From: Rhodosorus marinus
Taxonomy: Eukaryota; Rhodophyta; Stylonematophyceae; Stylonematales; Stylonemataceae
DNA length: 64,000 nt
Direction of reading: 5' to 3'
Assembly: GCA_029953675.1 (NCBI GenBank)
Contig: JAMWBK010000008.1
Span: 1,273,001-1,337,000, forward strand
Shown here: piece after piece, positions 10,252 to 20,264 of the stretch
Numbering within the stretch: the stretch's first letter is position 1
Layout: each line of letters begins with the position of its first letter
Notes under the pieces: model-generated
What the model was told of the DNA's origin: nothing
Databases searched by the model: none
Seen by the model: only the letters and a program-made list of their open reading frames with translations
Made by a program: the position numbers and the translations under genes

Positions 10252-11010
10252 CCAGGCACTTTCAGGCGTTTGAGGAATTGGTGGAGAACCCGGGGATTAG
10301 TGAGACGGTACATGCGCATCTCCGTTCCTGCACCGGACCAGGAGGGGGCACCTGGCTGCGAGAATTCCACTCGAGACACCCGCGCGGTCTGAACACTGAC
10401 GAATTGAACTGCTGGGATTGCCGCGGCCGAGAGTACTTACTTAGTACATGAACTATATGCTGGCACGCCATGACCCTGCAGGCCTCGCCTCTGCACCAGC
10501 TCTACAGGGAGCTCGACCTGCGACACAACATGGTTCGGGATGCTCTTGCTGCACAACTCAGATAATGGACACTGGATGTGACGCTGGAGCCTAATGGACA
10601 CTAACCATGCACCCAGCTTCGACCGGACATTTCACCACGCCATCCTCCGACCGGGAGGCTGTACGTGATCGACGTAAAATTGAACTCGCGGCTGCAAAGA
10701 CCTACCTACACAAAGCGTCCATACAGGCCGAGAAGTTTAAGGAGTCCAAATACCGGGATGCGATCGGAGCTCAGAATGACGACACTTTCGTGCCCTTCTG
10801 CGTGGAGACGTTCGGTGGGATGGATAAGCAAGCTGATGAATTCTTGAAAGAGGTGACTCTGCACTTGCAGCACCCATCGACACAAGTCAGCGAAGCACGG
10901 GCGACACTCAACCAGTGTTTATGGAACGGGAATGCACTACGGCGAGGCGCGCAGAATTGACGAAGGGAACTATGAGATCATCCCTGTAGTAGAACGTAGC
11001 CACACAACCT
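10252..11010 (+). mobile_element. 3' fragment of a related retrotransposon on the plus strand
   Basis: Plus-strand frames read FEELVENPGIS...RSCTGPGGGTWLREF (10260-10380) and a CWDC half-knuckle. Near 10567 comes LDVTLEP (the DVTV endonuclease motif), then FVPFCVETFGGMDKQADEFL (10790-10850). These match the zinc-knuckle/RLE half of copies 2 and 3, but in the opposite orientation and with clearly lower identity, so this is an older or different subfamily. It begins directly after an 18-bp motif and is broken in frame. Confidence 0.65.
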
Positions 11011-11117
11011 GTTAGGGGTTTTTAAACGCATAGATAGACTCCTTATTTCCTCTTGACGGGCTCCAACAAGGAGTCCTTTAGTAAAACGTTGACAGTTACG
11101 GATTCGAGCTCTGTGTT

Positions 11118-11600
11118 CGGGGTCGTCTAGGCGATCCGTGACCAGCCGGGTGAAAGCAGTTTGGTAAGCCTCTCAGAGAGGGTTTCTTGGATTGAACCAT
11201 GCTTCACCACGGGCTGGTCAGGGGTGTGTTGTTTGGCAGGGGCGGTTGTCAGGTGTGTAGGGCATCCGAGTCTGTGGATGCGGGGGGAAGTTTCCGGGGT
11301 CATTCTCCTCTCCTCTTGATCGCAGCACTCGAGGCTGTAATTTGTTTTTGTGAGTAGCCGGTAGAGCGTTGAAGGTCCGAGGAACGGTTGGTGGGGTACG
11401 TAGCAAGCCCAGGCGGCGATGGCGCGATTCGGCGAGCATGATGCTATGCTATCGCCAGAGAGCGACTGTCTCAGACTCAGGTTCACTTCGTCCGTGTTGG
11501 TATCTCGATGAGAAGTCTCGCACCCAATTGCCGCCTCCAGACCCGGGTCATGAACGGAGACGCGCTCGTACCGTCTCACTAATCGCCGGGTTCTCCACCA
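11118..11600 (-). mobile_element. Short retrotransposon fragment, minus strand
   Basis: Minus-strand text TPETSPRIHRL and then VKHGSIQETLSE matches the segment PETPPRI...NGSIQQT that precedes the zinc knuckle in copies 1-3. The fragment stops at a diverged 18-mer (CCCCGGACTAACGTAACC, 11601-11618). The remaining sequence is too degraded to place. Confidence 0.55.
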
Positions 11601-11618
11601 CCCCGGACTAACGTAACC
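11601..11618. repeat. 18-bp junction motif, one mismatch
   Basis: CCCCGGACTAACGTAACC differs from the common motif at one base. It lies at the 5' side of the 11.1-11.6 kb fragment, keeping the rule that each element end carries the motif. Confidence 0.75.
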
Positions 11619-12325
11619 CCTGAGGTTGTGCCGCCTGCTTGCTTGACGCGGACCGGGCTATGCAGGGTTCCGAGAGGCCTCTTCAATGCAGGAGCGAGTC
11701 GCAGAACTTGTCCAGCCATAGGAGTGATTAGCTGTTTTTGTCGTGGGCTAAATTTTGTTCGTCTGCTTGACAAGCTGCGCAAAGCGTCGTCCAGACGCGG
11801 TCATACGGACTAACTGAAATTGTAGAGTTCAGTTTATTGAGCGGTTGTGGGTAGGAGAATGAGGGCTTACTCTTGGTGTTCGTGTAACCGGTGGAGCATG
11901 TAACTTGACGGCTACCTGTTGGAGCGCAATACTGGTTATATCACTATCTATGGCGAAAGGTCAGGCTTACCCGCTACGGAGGTCATGGTACGGTCAAAAG
12001 GAGAAGGAGTACTCCATATCAAGAGCATATCACGTTGATTCTTCAACCTGTTGGCGTAATAGCAAATCATTTGCTTACAGGGAACGTGCCTTGAACAAAT
12101 ATCATAGTCCGATATGAAGCATCATATTCTACATTTCCCCGAACTCGTCAATTACGACGATTGCTGGTCTCGAATGCGAGCCTGGCCCTCTAGAGAATGG
12201 ACGCTTTTCTGTTCGTCTTTGATGGACGTTGGGGTCAGGAGGGCCCGGACAGCTAATCTGCGTGATGGGCAATAAAACGCACCAGGGCTGTGCTTGCCGC
12301 ATACTGATGATTGCGCACGATAAAT
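11619..12325. other. Non-coding stretch with a diverged retrotransposon 3' tail
   Basis: Bases 11884-12030 resemble the 3' untranslated regions of copies 2 and 3. GTAACCG, then GAGCGCAATACTGG, then CCCGCTACGGAGGTCATGGTACGGTCAAAAG occur in the same order and spacing, with roughly one base in four changed. This is an older relic in the minus-strand orientation. The rest shows no gene. Confidence 0.5.
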
Positions 12326-13795
12326 TTATTTTAACTGTACTTCCTGCGTCTGTCTCAAGAAAAGTTTGACTATCCACATTAGTAGGAAAATGGCCAGTAC
12401 CCCTCCGATAACAATTCCAACCACAGTACCAGCACTTAGAGGTGGTTTGTCCCTAGCGCTTTCCTCGTTTCCTACTTCGTTTCCGAGCTCAGGAACTTGT
12501 ACATCCGAAACACTGGCGTTGTAGTAAACAACTGGGATAGATACAAGAGGGGACTCCAGCGTTCGGTATAGGACCACAGCGTGTGAAGAATACATGTCAA
12601 CCGCGTTACAGAAAACGCGAACGTCAGTAACCTCCCGGGCGGGGGGACGGAAAGCCGTTTTGCCCTCCCATGTGCCGTCAGGTAAACGGACAAGCGTCCC
12701 GGCACTAGCAAACGGCAGAATCTGCTCGCAGAACGTAACCCTTCCGTCGCTAATCTGAATCAGTTGGTGATTCTTTTCGCGGTCTCTGATCTTTGCAGGA
12801 ATGGAATAGTAAAATTCCTTTGTACCCAAGACAAAGCTCTCTTCAGCCCACGCGCTTGAGCCACGCTCGTCAGTTTCCCAAACGAAAAGCGAAGCCGAGA
12901 GTCGATTGTCACAGTTCTTGCACGCCACGAGTACTTGACTTCTGATTTCATCAAATGACACAATGGGTTTCTCAACAACGGTTGTCGACCACTGAGCCCT
13001 ATCATAACCATGGTGAACGAAAACCCGGTTGACAGCCCACATGCCCTCCTCACTTAATCTCAACAAAAACGCTCGTGAGCATCCCTCGCCTTCGAGCGCA
13101 AGGACAGCTGTTCTTTCGCCAAGTTGAACATCTCCAAAACTCTTTCCGCGTGCAGAGTAGTCCGGCGACACTGTATACGTCCGCTTGCTATCTTCGCAAG
13201 GTAGAACCCTTAATCTCCTGCTGGTGACATCGAATTGCTGGAAGTCCAGCCAGGTATCTTCGGAGAGCTTGAAAATGAAAACTGATTTCGTCGATGAAAT
13301 CATCACGAATTCCCCGTGAATCGAAACAGACTTACCGAAGTCTTCACTAGTCCGCGAAAAAACCCCATGTAGATTCCATAATCCATTTTGGCGCTTGAAA
13401 AGAGAGACTCGACCGCACGTGCGACAATTGCAATCTACAGACGATATTGTCATCCATCCACTCGTGTTATCGGCGCTTATTGCTTTGCCGAAGCTGCAGT
13501 CTTTGCCTTTTATGGTTTGAACGAGCTCCCAGTTCTCAGATCCCTTCGAAGGCTCCCCTCGGTACGAGAAAACTTTCCCATCGACTTTCGTGTCTGGAAC
13601 TCCCAGAAACAAGGACTGGACTATCAGATCACCATCGAAATGAACTTTTGATGTGAACTCAACTTGCGAATGGATGTCCAGCGGAAGTATGATCCCGTGC
13701 TCTCGCCATTCTACGCTATTTCCAGTCCAGTTATCTACGCCACGTGCTCCATAAACACGTGCGTAGAGCGCAAGCAGCAGCAGTACACAAACCAT
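12326..13795 (-). CDS. Type I membrane protein with FG-GAP-like repeats
   Basis: A single exon of 489 residues starting at an ATG. Residues 1-16 form a signal peptide (MVCVLLLLALYARVYG). Residues 455-480 are a strongly hydrophobic segment (VVGIVIGGVLAIFLLMWIV) followed by a short cytosolic tail, so the protein should sit in the plasma or an endomembrane with its bulk outside. Repeats of the form FGKSVSIHGEFVMIS...VFIFKL and SFGDVQLGERTAVLAL resemble FG-GAP/integrin-alpha-like propeller blades, but calcium loops are not obvious. A cysteine group (CNCRTC) and several N-glycosylation sequons (NWT, NTS, NAS) support an extracellular domain. A possible AATAAA overlaps the stop codon. No enzyme motif is seen; a surface adhesion or receptor role is only an inference. 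Confidence 0.7.
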   Translation of the reverse strand: MVCVLLLLALYARVYGARGVDNWTGNSVEWREHGIILPLDIHSQVEFTSKVHFDGDLIVQSLFLGVPDTKVDGKVFSYRGEPSKGSENWELVQTIKGKDCSFGKAISADNTSGWMTISSVDCNCRTCGRVSLFKRQNGLWNLHGVFSRTSEDFGKSVSIHGEFVMISSTKSVFIFKLSEDTWLDFQQFDVTSRRLRVLPCEDSKRTYTVSPDYSARGKSFGDVQLGERTAVLALEGEGCSRAFLLRLSEEGMWAVNRVFVHHGYDRAQWSTTVVEKPIVSFDEIRSQVLVACKNCDNRLSASLFVWETDERGSSAWAEESFVLGTKEFYYSIPAKIRDREKNHQLIQISDGRVTFCEQILPFASAGTLVRLPDGTWEGKTAFRPPAREVTDVRVFCNAVDMYSSHAVVLYRTLESPLVSIPVVYYNASVSDVQVPELGNEVGNEESARDKPPLSAGTVVGIVIGGVLAIFLLMWIVKLFLRQTQEVQLK

Positions 13796-15055
13796 TCCGC
13801 AGGATTCAATGTCAGACTGATTTTCCTAGTTCATCACACCTACCTGCATAATTACATCTCAGACTTCTCGAAAATCTCTTCTAAAATGCGTGGAGCCTGC
13901 CAAAAGCTCGTCCGACCTACATGCAATCGAGGAGGGGCTCGAGTTGGCGGTCGAGTTGGCGGCAGGTACAGAGTGCGTATTAAATACAAGCACATCTGAC
14001 CGTCAAAGAATCAGCGGCCTGAAAAACCACGTTGCGAAAAGCTCCTTCGTATCATCGCCGGTGATCTTTGGTATGTCAATCCCCATTGCAAGCACATAAG
14101 CAAGCCTCGAAACGTAATTGGTCAAAATATCGAGGTGGGCAGGAATTTGGTGTTGAACGACCCTGAATTTAATTAACTATTTCTTCGTTTTGCCTTGCAG
14201 ACGAAAAAAGTAAAAAGTTCATAAACAAATTGTCACGGATTGTTTTTCAAAGATTCTCGGTTAAAGCCTTTCTCTTCGTTCTGTGCAGCAGCAGCGAGAA
14301 ATAGCTCTTGATTGGATGGATGGATTTAGTAGTCGTGCTTTGAAACTGCTAAAGCGCAAACACCCGGTCCCATCTTCCATAACTCGAAACCATTGTGCCC
14401 CACCACTGGCGTCGTGGTCCGGGAATCATCATCTCGGTGGTAATTCAGTTTTAACAAAGCGGGTCATCATCTTATGAACAGGTAAATCTCTACAGCTCAT
14501 GCTCTCCGCGACTGTCGAAGGGTATGTGGGCAAAAGAGGAGCCACTTCAGCTTCTTGTTGTGCGTGTGAGAATTTTATTCTTTTGATACTTAAAACTTGC
14601 TTTTGCTCTGATAGGCTTTTTTTATGCTTCTCTATACATACATCTTTATAACTTTTAATTCCTTTTATTTGTACTCAGTGGGATGGGGTCCCGCAACTGA
14701 CTGGCGACACAGGTTCCATCTAGCGATTGCGAATTTGCGTTGAACTGCAAATTCGCAGCTGCCCCGAAAGGGTCACGGCTACGAGGCTGGCTTGTATCAT
14801 GAGCTAAGTTTTGGGCACAACCGTTTCCTGTCATATTCAAACACCATACAGGACAGGTGGACATTGAGAGAGAACCCCACTACAGGTCTACGCAGGGTTA
14901 ATAGGAACAACCATACGACCTGGCATAAGTTACTCCCTGTTGCTGTTTATTGCGTACTAGTGTTTTATTAAAATCTCACAGCGCTCAACCGGGCCCTATC
15001 ATCAGACTGAAGGCAAAAGTTAACCATATACAAGTTGGGCCCACAGAGACAAATG
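13796..15055. other. Intergenic, no gene seen
   Basis: Short open frames here lack family similarity and typical codon use. The only structured item is the 11-bp inverted repeat at 14728-14757. Confidence 0.6.
14728..14757. repeat. Perfect 11-bp inverted repeat with 8-nt loop
   Basis: TGCGAATTTGC (14728-14738) and GCAAATTCGCA (14747-14757) are exact reverse complements. No T-run follows, so it is not an obvious terminator. It could be a protein-binding palindrome or an RNA hairpin. Confidence 0.7.
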
Positions 15056-16174
15056 CTAAACTTGAGCTCTACTTCGCAAAATGGCTGACAGAATTTCTTG
15101 TCGTTCTATGTACAATTGATTGATCTCTAGCTCAATCAAACGAACCGTTGCATCCCGTGTCGCAGACTCAGTGGAAAGCAATGATCTGCTGAGGTCATTT
15201 CGCCTTTCTAATAACTTTCGTTCCACCGGGAGTAGTTTCCGGTATGGCCACACCCTTATTCCATTTTTTCTACACAGTTTCTTGAGGAGCGTGACGCAGA
15301 TTCCAAGTTGCTTCGCTAACGAGTCTCTCGGAATGCTGAACAGAGGGATCAGATCGTTGATGTCCAGTACATGAAGGATTTTCCTTTTAGATTTGCCCTC
15401 GATTTTCGCCAGAACCCGCGCAATATGATGCGCGGGGTCTGCGTTGAATATTTCCTGGCTGATGAGCTTATGTTTGAAGGACAGGTTAATGTCGCCTGAC
15501 CCCGTTTGTCCCTTCACAATGCTTCTTTTTTCCACTCTAGTATCGATTATCTCTGAGCTTTGTGTACTCATTTTCCAGTTTTTATAATTTGCGTCGCGCG
15601 CCCCTTGATCGGCAGCCCGAAGCGCGGTTAGGAAAGTTTCATTGCCGTTCTCACCCATTTGCTGTTGTACCAATGTAGGGAACATTCCAGTCACTGCTCC
15701 AGAACGCGCCTCCTGTGAGTCATGGATTCCATCTCTGTTCACCCTGCAAAGGCTGATAAATCCTTTCATACTCCAAGACCATACCCCGACTCGTTTCTGA
15801 GCAAGAACGGAGTCATCCTCGACAAAGACGATCAGAAAATTCAGCCGCTCTCCTCCTCGATGAACCCAGGACCCAACGAAAAGATGAAGGTCATCAAACG
15901 TCTCTTCCGTAGCTCCAATATCAAATACCGCTTCAACAGTCATGTCAGACAATGAAAACTCGCTCAAGCATACATCTCTTTGTGAAGGAACATGCATCAG
16001 GCAACTCTCTGACAACAAGAAGAAAGACCCTGTCGAAGCCCTACATTTTACACCTGCTTCGCTCAGCACGAGAATAGATACCCCCCCAAAGGTCATGGCT
16101 TCCACTGTAACAGGTAAAAAACTCTGGGTCCTCAGTCTCCACCACGACTCATTTCTGAATCCAGCAGCTGTCAT
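15056..16174 (-). CDS. RWP-RK domain transcription factor
   Basis: A single exon of 372 residues starting at an ATG. Residues 271-315 form an RWP-RK DNA-binding domain: DINDLIPLFSIPRDSLAKQL, then GICVTLLKKLCRKNGI, then RVWPYRK. The family signature is close to LGVxxTxLKRxCRxxGIxRWPxRK; here the signature block reads WPYRK. Residues about 318-362 are rich in Leu, Glu and Arg and could form a coiled coil, as in many RKD/NLP proteins. The first 230 residues match no domain I know. RWP-RK proteins occur in plants, algae and some protists, where they control nitrogen responses or gamete and egg identity. Which role applies here cannot be told. It should act in the nucleus. Confidence 0.88.
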   Translation of the reverse strand: MTAAGFRNESWWRLRTQSFLPVTVEAMTFGGVSILVLSEAGVKCRASTGSFFLLSESCLMHVPSQRDVCLSEFSLSDMTVEAVFDIGATEETFDDLHLFVGSWVHRGGERLNFLIVFVEDDSVLAQKRVGVWSWSMKGFISLCRVNRDGIHDSQEARSGAVTGMFPTLVQQQMGENGNETFLTALRAADQGARDANYKNWKMSTQSSEIIDTRVEKRSIVKGQTGSGDINLSFKHKLISQEIFNADPAHHIARVLAKIEGKSKRKILHVLDINDLIPLFSIPRDSLAKQLGICVTLLKKLCRKNGIRVWPYRKLLPVERKLLERRNDLSRSLLSTESATRDATVRLIELEINQLYIERQEILSAILRSRAQV

Positions 16175-17458
16175 CAGTTAAGTAGTACGGCCTTAGCGTA
16201 CTCTGAAATCGCATCTGGACCGTTCGAGCACAAATTTGGATTTGATCTCCAAAATAACAAATTTGCAAGAATTCTGAACGTGTTTGTTTTCCAAGTGGGA
16301 AGGGCTAGTAGCTGACTATGATTTTCTGATCGTCGGAAGCAGAAATAGTTTTTATTTGAAATAATGTATTTGGGCTTGGGAAATATCCCCCATGGCCAAC
16401 TGGATTGCGGACCATTTAGTCTGGGGTTGTCTGCTGAATTCGCCTTATGAGCTGGTTGGGACGCAATTACTTGCCAAATTGCTTGATTGTGCCTCTAATC
16501 TGTAGAGGAACAGCTCACGAGCATATTCCGGGGCACCGATCAATCGTACTCCCCGTTCGTGTGCTAACCGATGCCCGGGTAAGATGTCGGGCTTCGGCAG
16601 TCTGTGTTCTCGTTCTCTGAGAATTGCTTAATCCAGGGGTCATGGCTACTGCCGTTCATTGCACAAACAGATAATCTAAGTTCAGAGCGTTCAGAGCGTT
16701 GCTAGGGAAGCGATCATTGCATATTTTTACCCATCTAGTCTGTGGCCGCTTTAGCGCTTCGCGTCCTTGGAGAGGGGGGGGGGCTTTACTAAGGAGAGGA
16801 GCGAAAGCGTGAGCAGCTAAGGCTGCCCGACTCTGCCCCGTGATCCGCAGTCAGCGCTCAACTAAGCTCAACTAACCTCAACTAAGCTCAGGAAAGGATT
16901 CATTATTCCCTAATCAAAACAGACTTGAAACGGAAAGGACTGGAAGTGGAACTCTCCCCGAGGGACAAGCCCGTGACCAGCAGAGCTTTAGCTCTATTTC
17001 GCACGCCCATGAACTAGAAAACATGATTTTGTCCAAAAAACTGCCCGAGTTTATAGTATCGCTTTAACTAAAATCGAAATGAAAAGGGAACGAGAATTCT
17101 GAGCAAGAATGCAAGTGAGGGTAGTGGGCTCGTCCCAGTCTCGCTGCTAGCGTTCAAATTACAGGCGTACTAGCAGCTACTTCAGCCAGATTTTTTTGCT
17201 GACCGGGATAAGTCGGACGTCGACGATAGGTTCACCGAATTATTTGATTCCTGGACGTCCGGTTGGATGCAATGCGCACGTCGGGGGTTCGCAGTTCTAT
17301 AGGGAAACGTTGTATTGGTATGAGCGTTTGCTAGCTTCAGTGAGGAGGGGCTCCGAAGAACACTAGGGCACTGCTCGTTGTTATGAGTGACTTTAGGACT
17401 CCTCGTGAAGGTTAGCTAAGTCCTCACGCCTTTCTCTCTCTTAGCTCTACGAAAAGTA
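16175..17458. other. Intergenic with short simple repeats
   Basis: There is a run of G near 16784, the doublet TTCAGAGCG near 16680 and three copies of CTCAACTAAG at 16857-16889. A 13-base match to the retrotransposon target motif (TTAGTCTGGGGTT) lies at about 16416. No gene is seen. The last part should hold the TSR2 promoter. Confidence 0.55.
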
Positions 17459-18095
17459 ATGTGTTCTCGGTCTGAGTTGGGGTTTTCCTACTGTTTAACA
17501 GCGCTAAAAGCTTCTCTGGAGAGTATTTTCAAGAAATGGACAGCTCTGCAACTCGCTGTTGAGCAGCAGTTTGGAGGTGATTCATCAGAAGACATTGCCC
17601 GCGAAATGTTTGAGGTCAGTCTTGGCCTTCTCACAAGCGGAACTGCACCACCTTCCCAAGCCACGCTCGAGAACCTCTTTTATGATGGATTTGAGTATCT
17701 CAATACGGATATAGAGGATGGGAGCCCAGAAGAGGTGGCCGGGTTGCTGCTTCGAGTCAGAGAACTTTGTCTAGCTCACGTACGTAGTTGCACACTTTCC
17801 TGCCATACGCCGCATTCCCTTGCACCCGCTTTTTTTGCTAATCGCCAAATTCATCCAGGACTTTTCCCTCGCCCGAAGCCTCGTCCAATCCAGTCAAACG
17901 AATGCAAACGCCGCCAGTAGAAGTGTTTACGGAGGCGCATCAGAAGAAACTTACGGCGAGCCTGAACACGGACAACCGCAGGCGCTGGCAGAGGAGGATC
18001 GACAAGAGCGGAATGCGCCAGACGTAGATGAGGACGGATGGCAAACAGTCAAGCCAAGGCGGAAGGCGGCTGACCATCCTCATAGTAGCTCTTGA
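17459..18095 (+). CDS. TSR2: Pre-rRNA-processing protein TSR2
   Basis: Two exons, 17459-17779 and 17859-18095, with a 79-nt GT-AG intron in phase 0, give 185 residues. The N-terminal half has the TSR2 signature (WTALQLAVEQQFGG, then LENLFYDGFEYLNTDIEDGS), followed by an acidic, low-complexity linker. The C-terminus ends with DVDEDGWQTVKPRRK, the conserved tail of the family. Known TSR2 proteins chaperone ribosomal protein eS26 and deliver it to the pre-40S subunit, releasing it from importin. This copy keeps both parts. The ATG chosen is the first in frame; a short non-coding 5' exon cannot be excluded. Reading through the intron would give an unrelated tail, which supports splicing. Confidence 0.85.
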
Positions 18096-18400
18096 GCGGG
18101 ACGTACGGGGCTGGGAGGATAACTGATTTCGATCGCTTTAACCTCAATTCCGATTTAGTTTTAGTCCTCGATTGAAGCCAGTTACGGTTGCTGTTCGTTT
18201 GGTTTCGGCCCTTCCGGCTTGGGCTAGTTCCTTTTGTCAAAAGGGACTATGCACAAACTGAATCGTTAGCGTTGAGCTTTTATCATAGATAGTCTAACGA
18301 AGCCGACAAGTTCAAAAACAAATGCAAGAGTTAAAAATAATACAATAGGAATGGGTTCAATGTTGGATTCGCACGTGAACCATGAGCACTGGACGCCGGT
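18096..18400. other. Convergent 3' intergenic region
   Basis: This is the 305-bp gap between the TSR2 stop (+) and the phospholipase stop (-). It must hold both 3' untranslated regions; nothing else is seen. Confidence 0.5.
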
Positions 18401-20264
18401 TTAAAGTCGGGTCGACCATCGTGGCCACCACTTCTTCACTGCAGTAGACTCCTCTTCGTTGCTATAGCCCTGCGACAATCGAACCGCTAGTTCTCGGAAG
18501 TGCTCACCGTTGTTAAGAACATATTGCCTGGCCGATTTTTGTACATCTTCAAGGACGTTCTTCCTTGTCTCGTCCGAGCCTATTTGGGAACATGCATATG
18601 GTTGAGACGCTCAATACGCATGCTGGTTGTATAAGCAAATGCCGAGCCTTGCCTTTGCGAAATAACCTGAAGCTCGAAGCTACAACTGTTGCGGTTGTGA
18701 GCTCTAGGGTGAACTCACCGATATCAATTGGGATGACAGGATTGAAGCGATAGTACACCCCCTCAGGTGCAAGATCTTCGAGTGCGTGATGGACAGCCTC
18801 GGTATCAGTAGCCGAGTTAATTAGTGCCTTCGCTACGTCGTAGAGATTCTCACTTCCCGCTTTTGTGCTTATATCAGGTCTCCCAGTGCCCACACTCACA
18901 ATGCACTCTAGTGGCGCATTTGGCCAGAGCAATCGTGCCTCATGAACGGCAATGGCTGCTGGATTGTTGACAAGAATAGCCCCGTCACAAAACACTTCTT
19001 CACCGCTCCTAAATGCGTCAAAATAGGATGGCACTGCCGTACTCGCGCGCGCTGCCTCCCACAAGGTGTGGTGGCATCCGTGTCGATAGCGATGCTCCCC
19101 GCTTCCTGGAGGGCGCGGTGGAGGTCGATAATTAGCATGGAGATAAGGAACTGCTGTAGGTGCGCTCATCATGGTCGATACGACAAATACTCGCGGGCCA
19201 TTCGGCATGTCAAGACGAGTCTCGACTAGCACAGAAGTGCCCAGTGCCTCCTGGAGAACGCTTTCAAGGGCCTTGGTGTTATATTGGCCTTTGTTTAGCA
19301 GCAGCAGACGGCCCGCAGAAATCACACGCGTCGCTCGAGAGAAAATACGCGAAGCCATAGCTTTGTAAACATCTTCGCAGTCCGTCACCGAGCTTTGCCG
19401 CAACCCCAAAGCGAGGGCTAGCACTCCGCCGCTAGAGGTACCGCCGATAAGATCAAAACTTTCACATATTGGGCGCTGAGTTTGCCTTTCAATCTCTCGC
19501 ACAACTTCTAGAGAGGCAAGAGCTCGAGTTCCGCCCCCGTCTAAAGAGAGTATCCTCACGCCTCGCTTCCCCCCCCGAGGCCGTCTAGGGACATCCAGAC
19601 CTGAAGCAATCAAAGCTCTTTTGACCGCACGCTCGAGGGTTTTAAGCTTCTTGGGAGAGTCGAGCTGGGTATTGCTTTCAACGAGGGAAGCTGGGACATC
19701 GCTCTGCGTTTCCTGCCTTTCGCTATTGGTCACCCGCATCGCCATCAATTCCCGCTCGTTGCGGACTGTTATCGCTTTCGCTGAGCGGAGGACGCTGTCG
19801 AGAAGCCCAAGCTCAACGCCCCGAAGAGCATTGTAGTCGCAGGCGGATGCTAAAGTGCCGACCACGTCCGCAGCCGCGGTTACAACACCTATTCTGGGGT
19901 GCTGCGCTTCCCCGCACGCAATAGTGAGCGCATCAACAAGCGGAGACTCCACCGCCATCCTCAAGACCTGCTTATGGCACTTGCGCAGCAAGAGAGAACA
20001 TGTATGAAGAAGAGCATGAACTTCATCCTCATACCCCTCTCCATTGACCAGTAGGTGCGTTGCTGGCCAATTCCTCCCATTGGAAGCGGTAACCGCCGCT
20101 GCGATAGCGCCGAGACCGCCCGCCCTGGCAAACGCTTCTGCGCTCAGACCCTTATCGTCAACGCTGGAGCAAAACATTGCGAGCTCGGACAGCTCTGCGC
20201 CGCAACTGCCAGTCGGGGCCAGAGCCACGAGCTTGGATACCTCGCGAGTGATCCGGCGAGACAT
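18401..20264 (-). CDS. Patatin-like phospholipase (iPLA2 type)
   Basis: Two exons, 20264-18719 and 18579-18401, with a 139-nt intron (18580-18718, GTGAGT...TAG), give 574 residues. The catalytic dyad is clear: oxyanion loop LSLDGGGTR near residue 240, nucleophile Ser278 in GGTSSGG, and Asp427 in CDGAILVNNP. The N-terminal 230 residues are helical and Ala/Leu-rich and could be ARM-like repeats, as in plant calcium-independent phospholipase A2 homologues. Splicing restores the typical patatin end IPIDIGSDETRKNV...ARQYVLNN, absent from the unspliced frame. The enzyme should hydrolyse acyl chains from membrane phospho- or galactolipids. No signal peptide or membrane anchor is seen. The first ATG in frame is at 20264. 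Confidence 0.88.

Noticed and set aside
1-12000. A functional operon-like or novel enzyme system suggested by many open frames
   Set aside because: All supported frames here resolve into broken copies of one retrotransposon family.
16415-16428. Partial match to the retrotransposon target motif
   Set aside because: Only 13 bases agree (TTAGTCTGGGGTT), too short to claim; similar 13-mers also recur elsewhere, for example near 24247.
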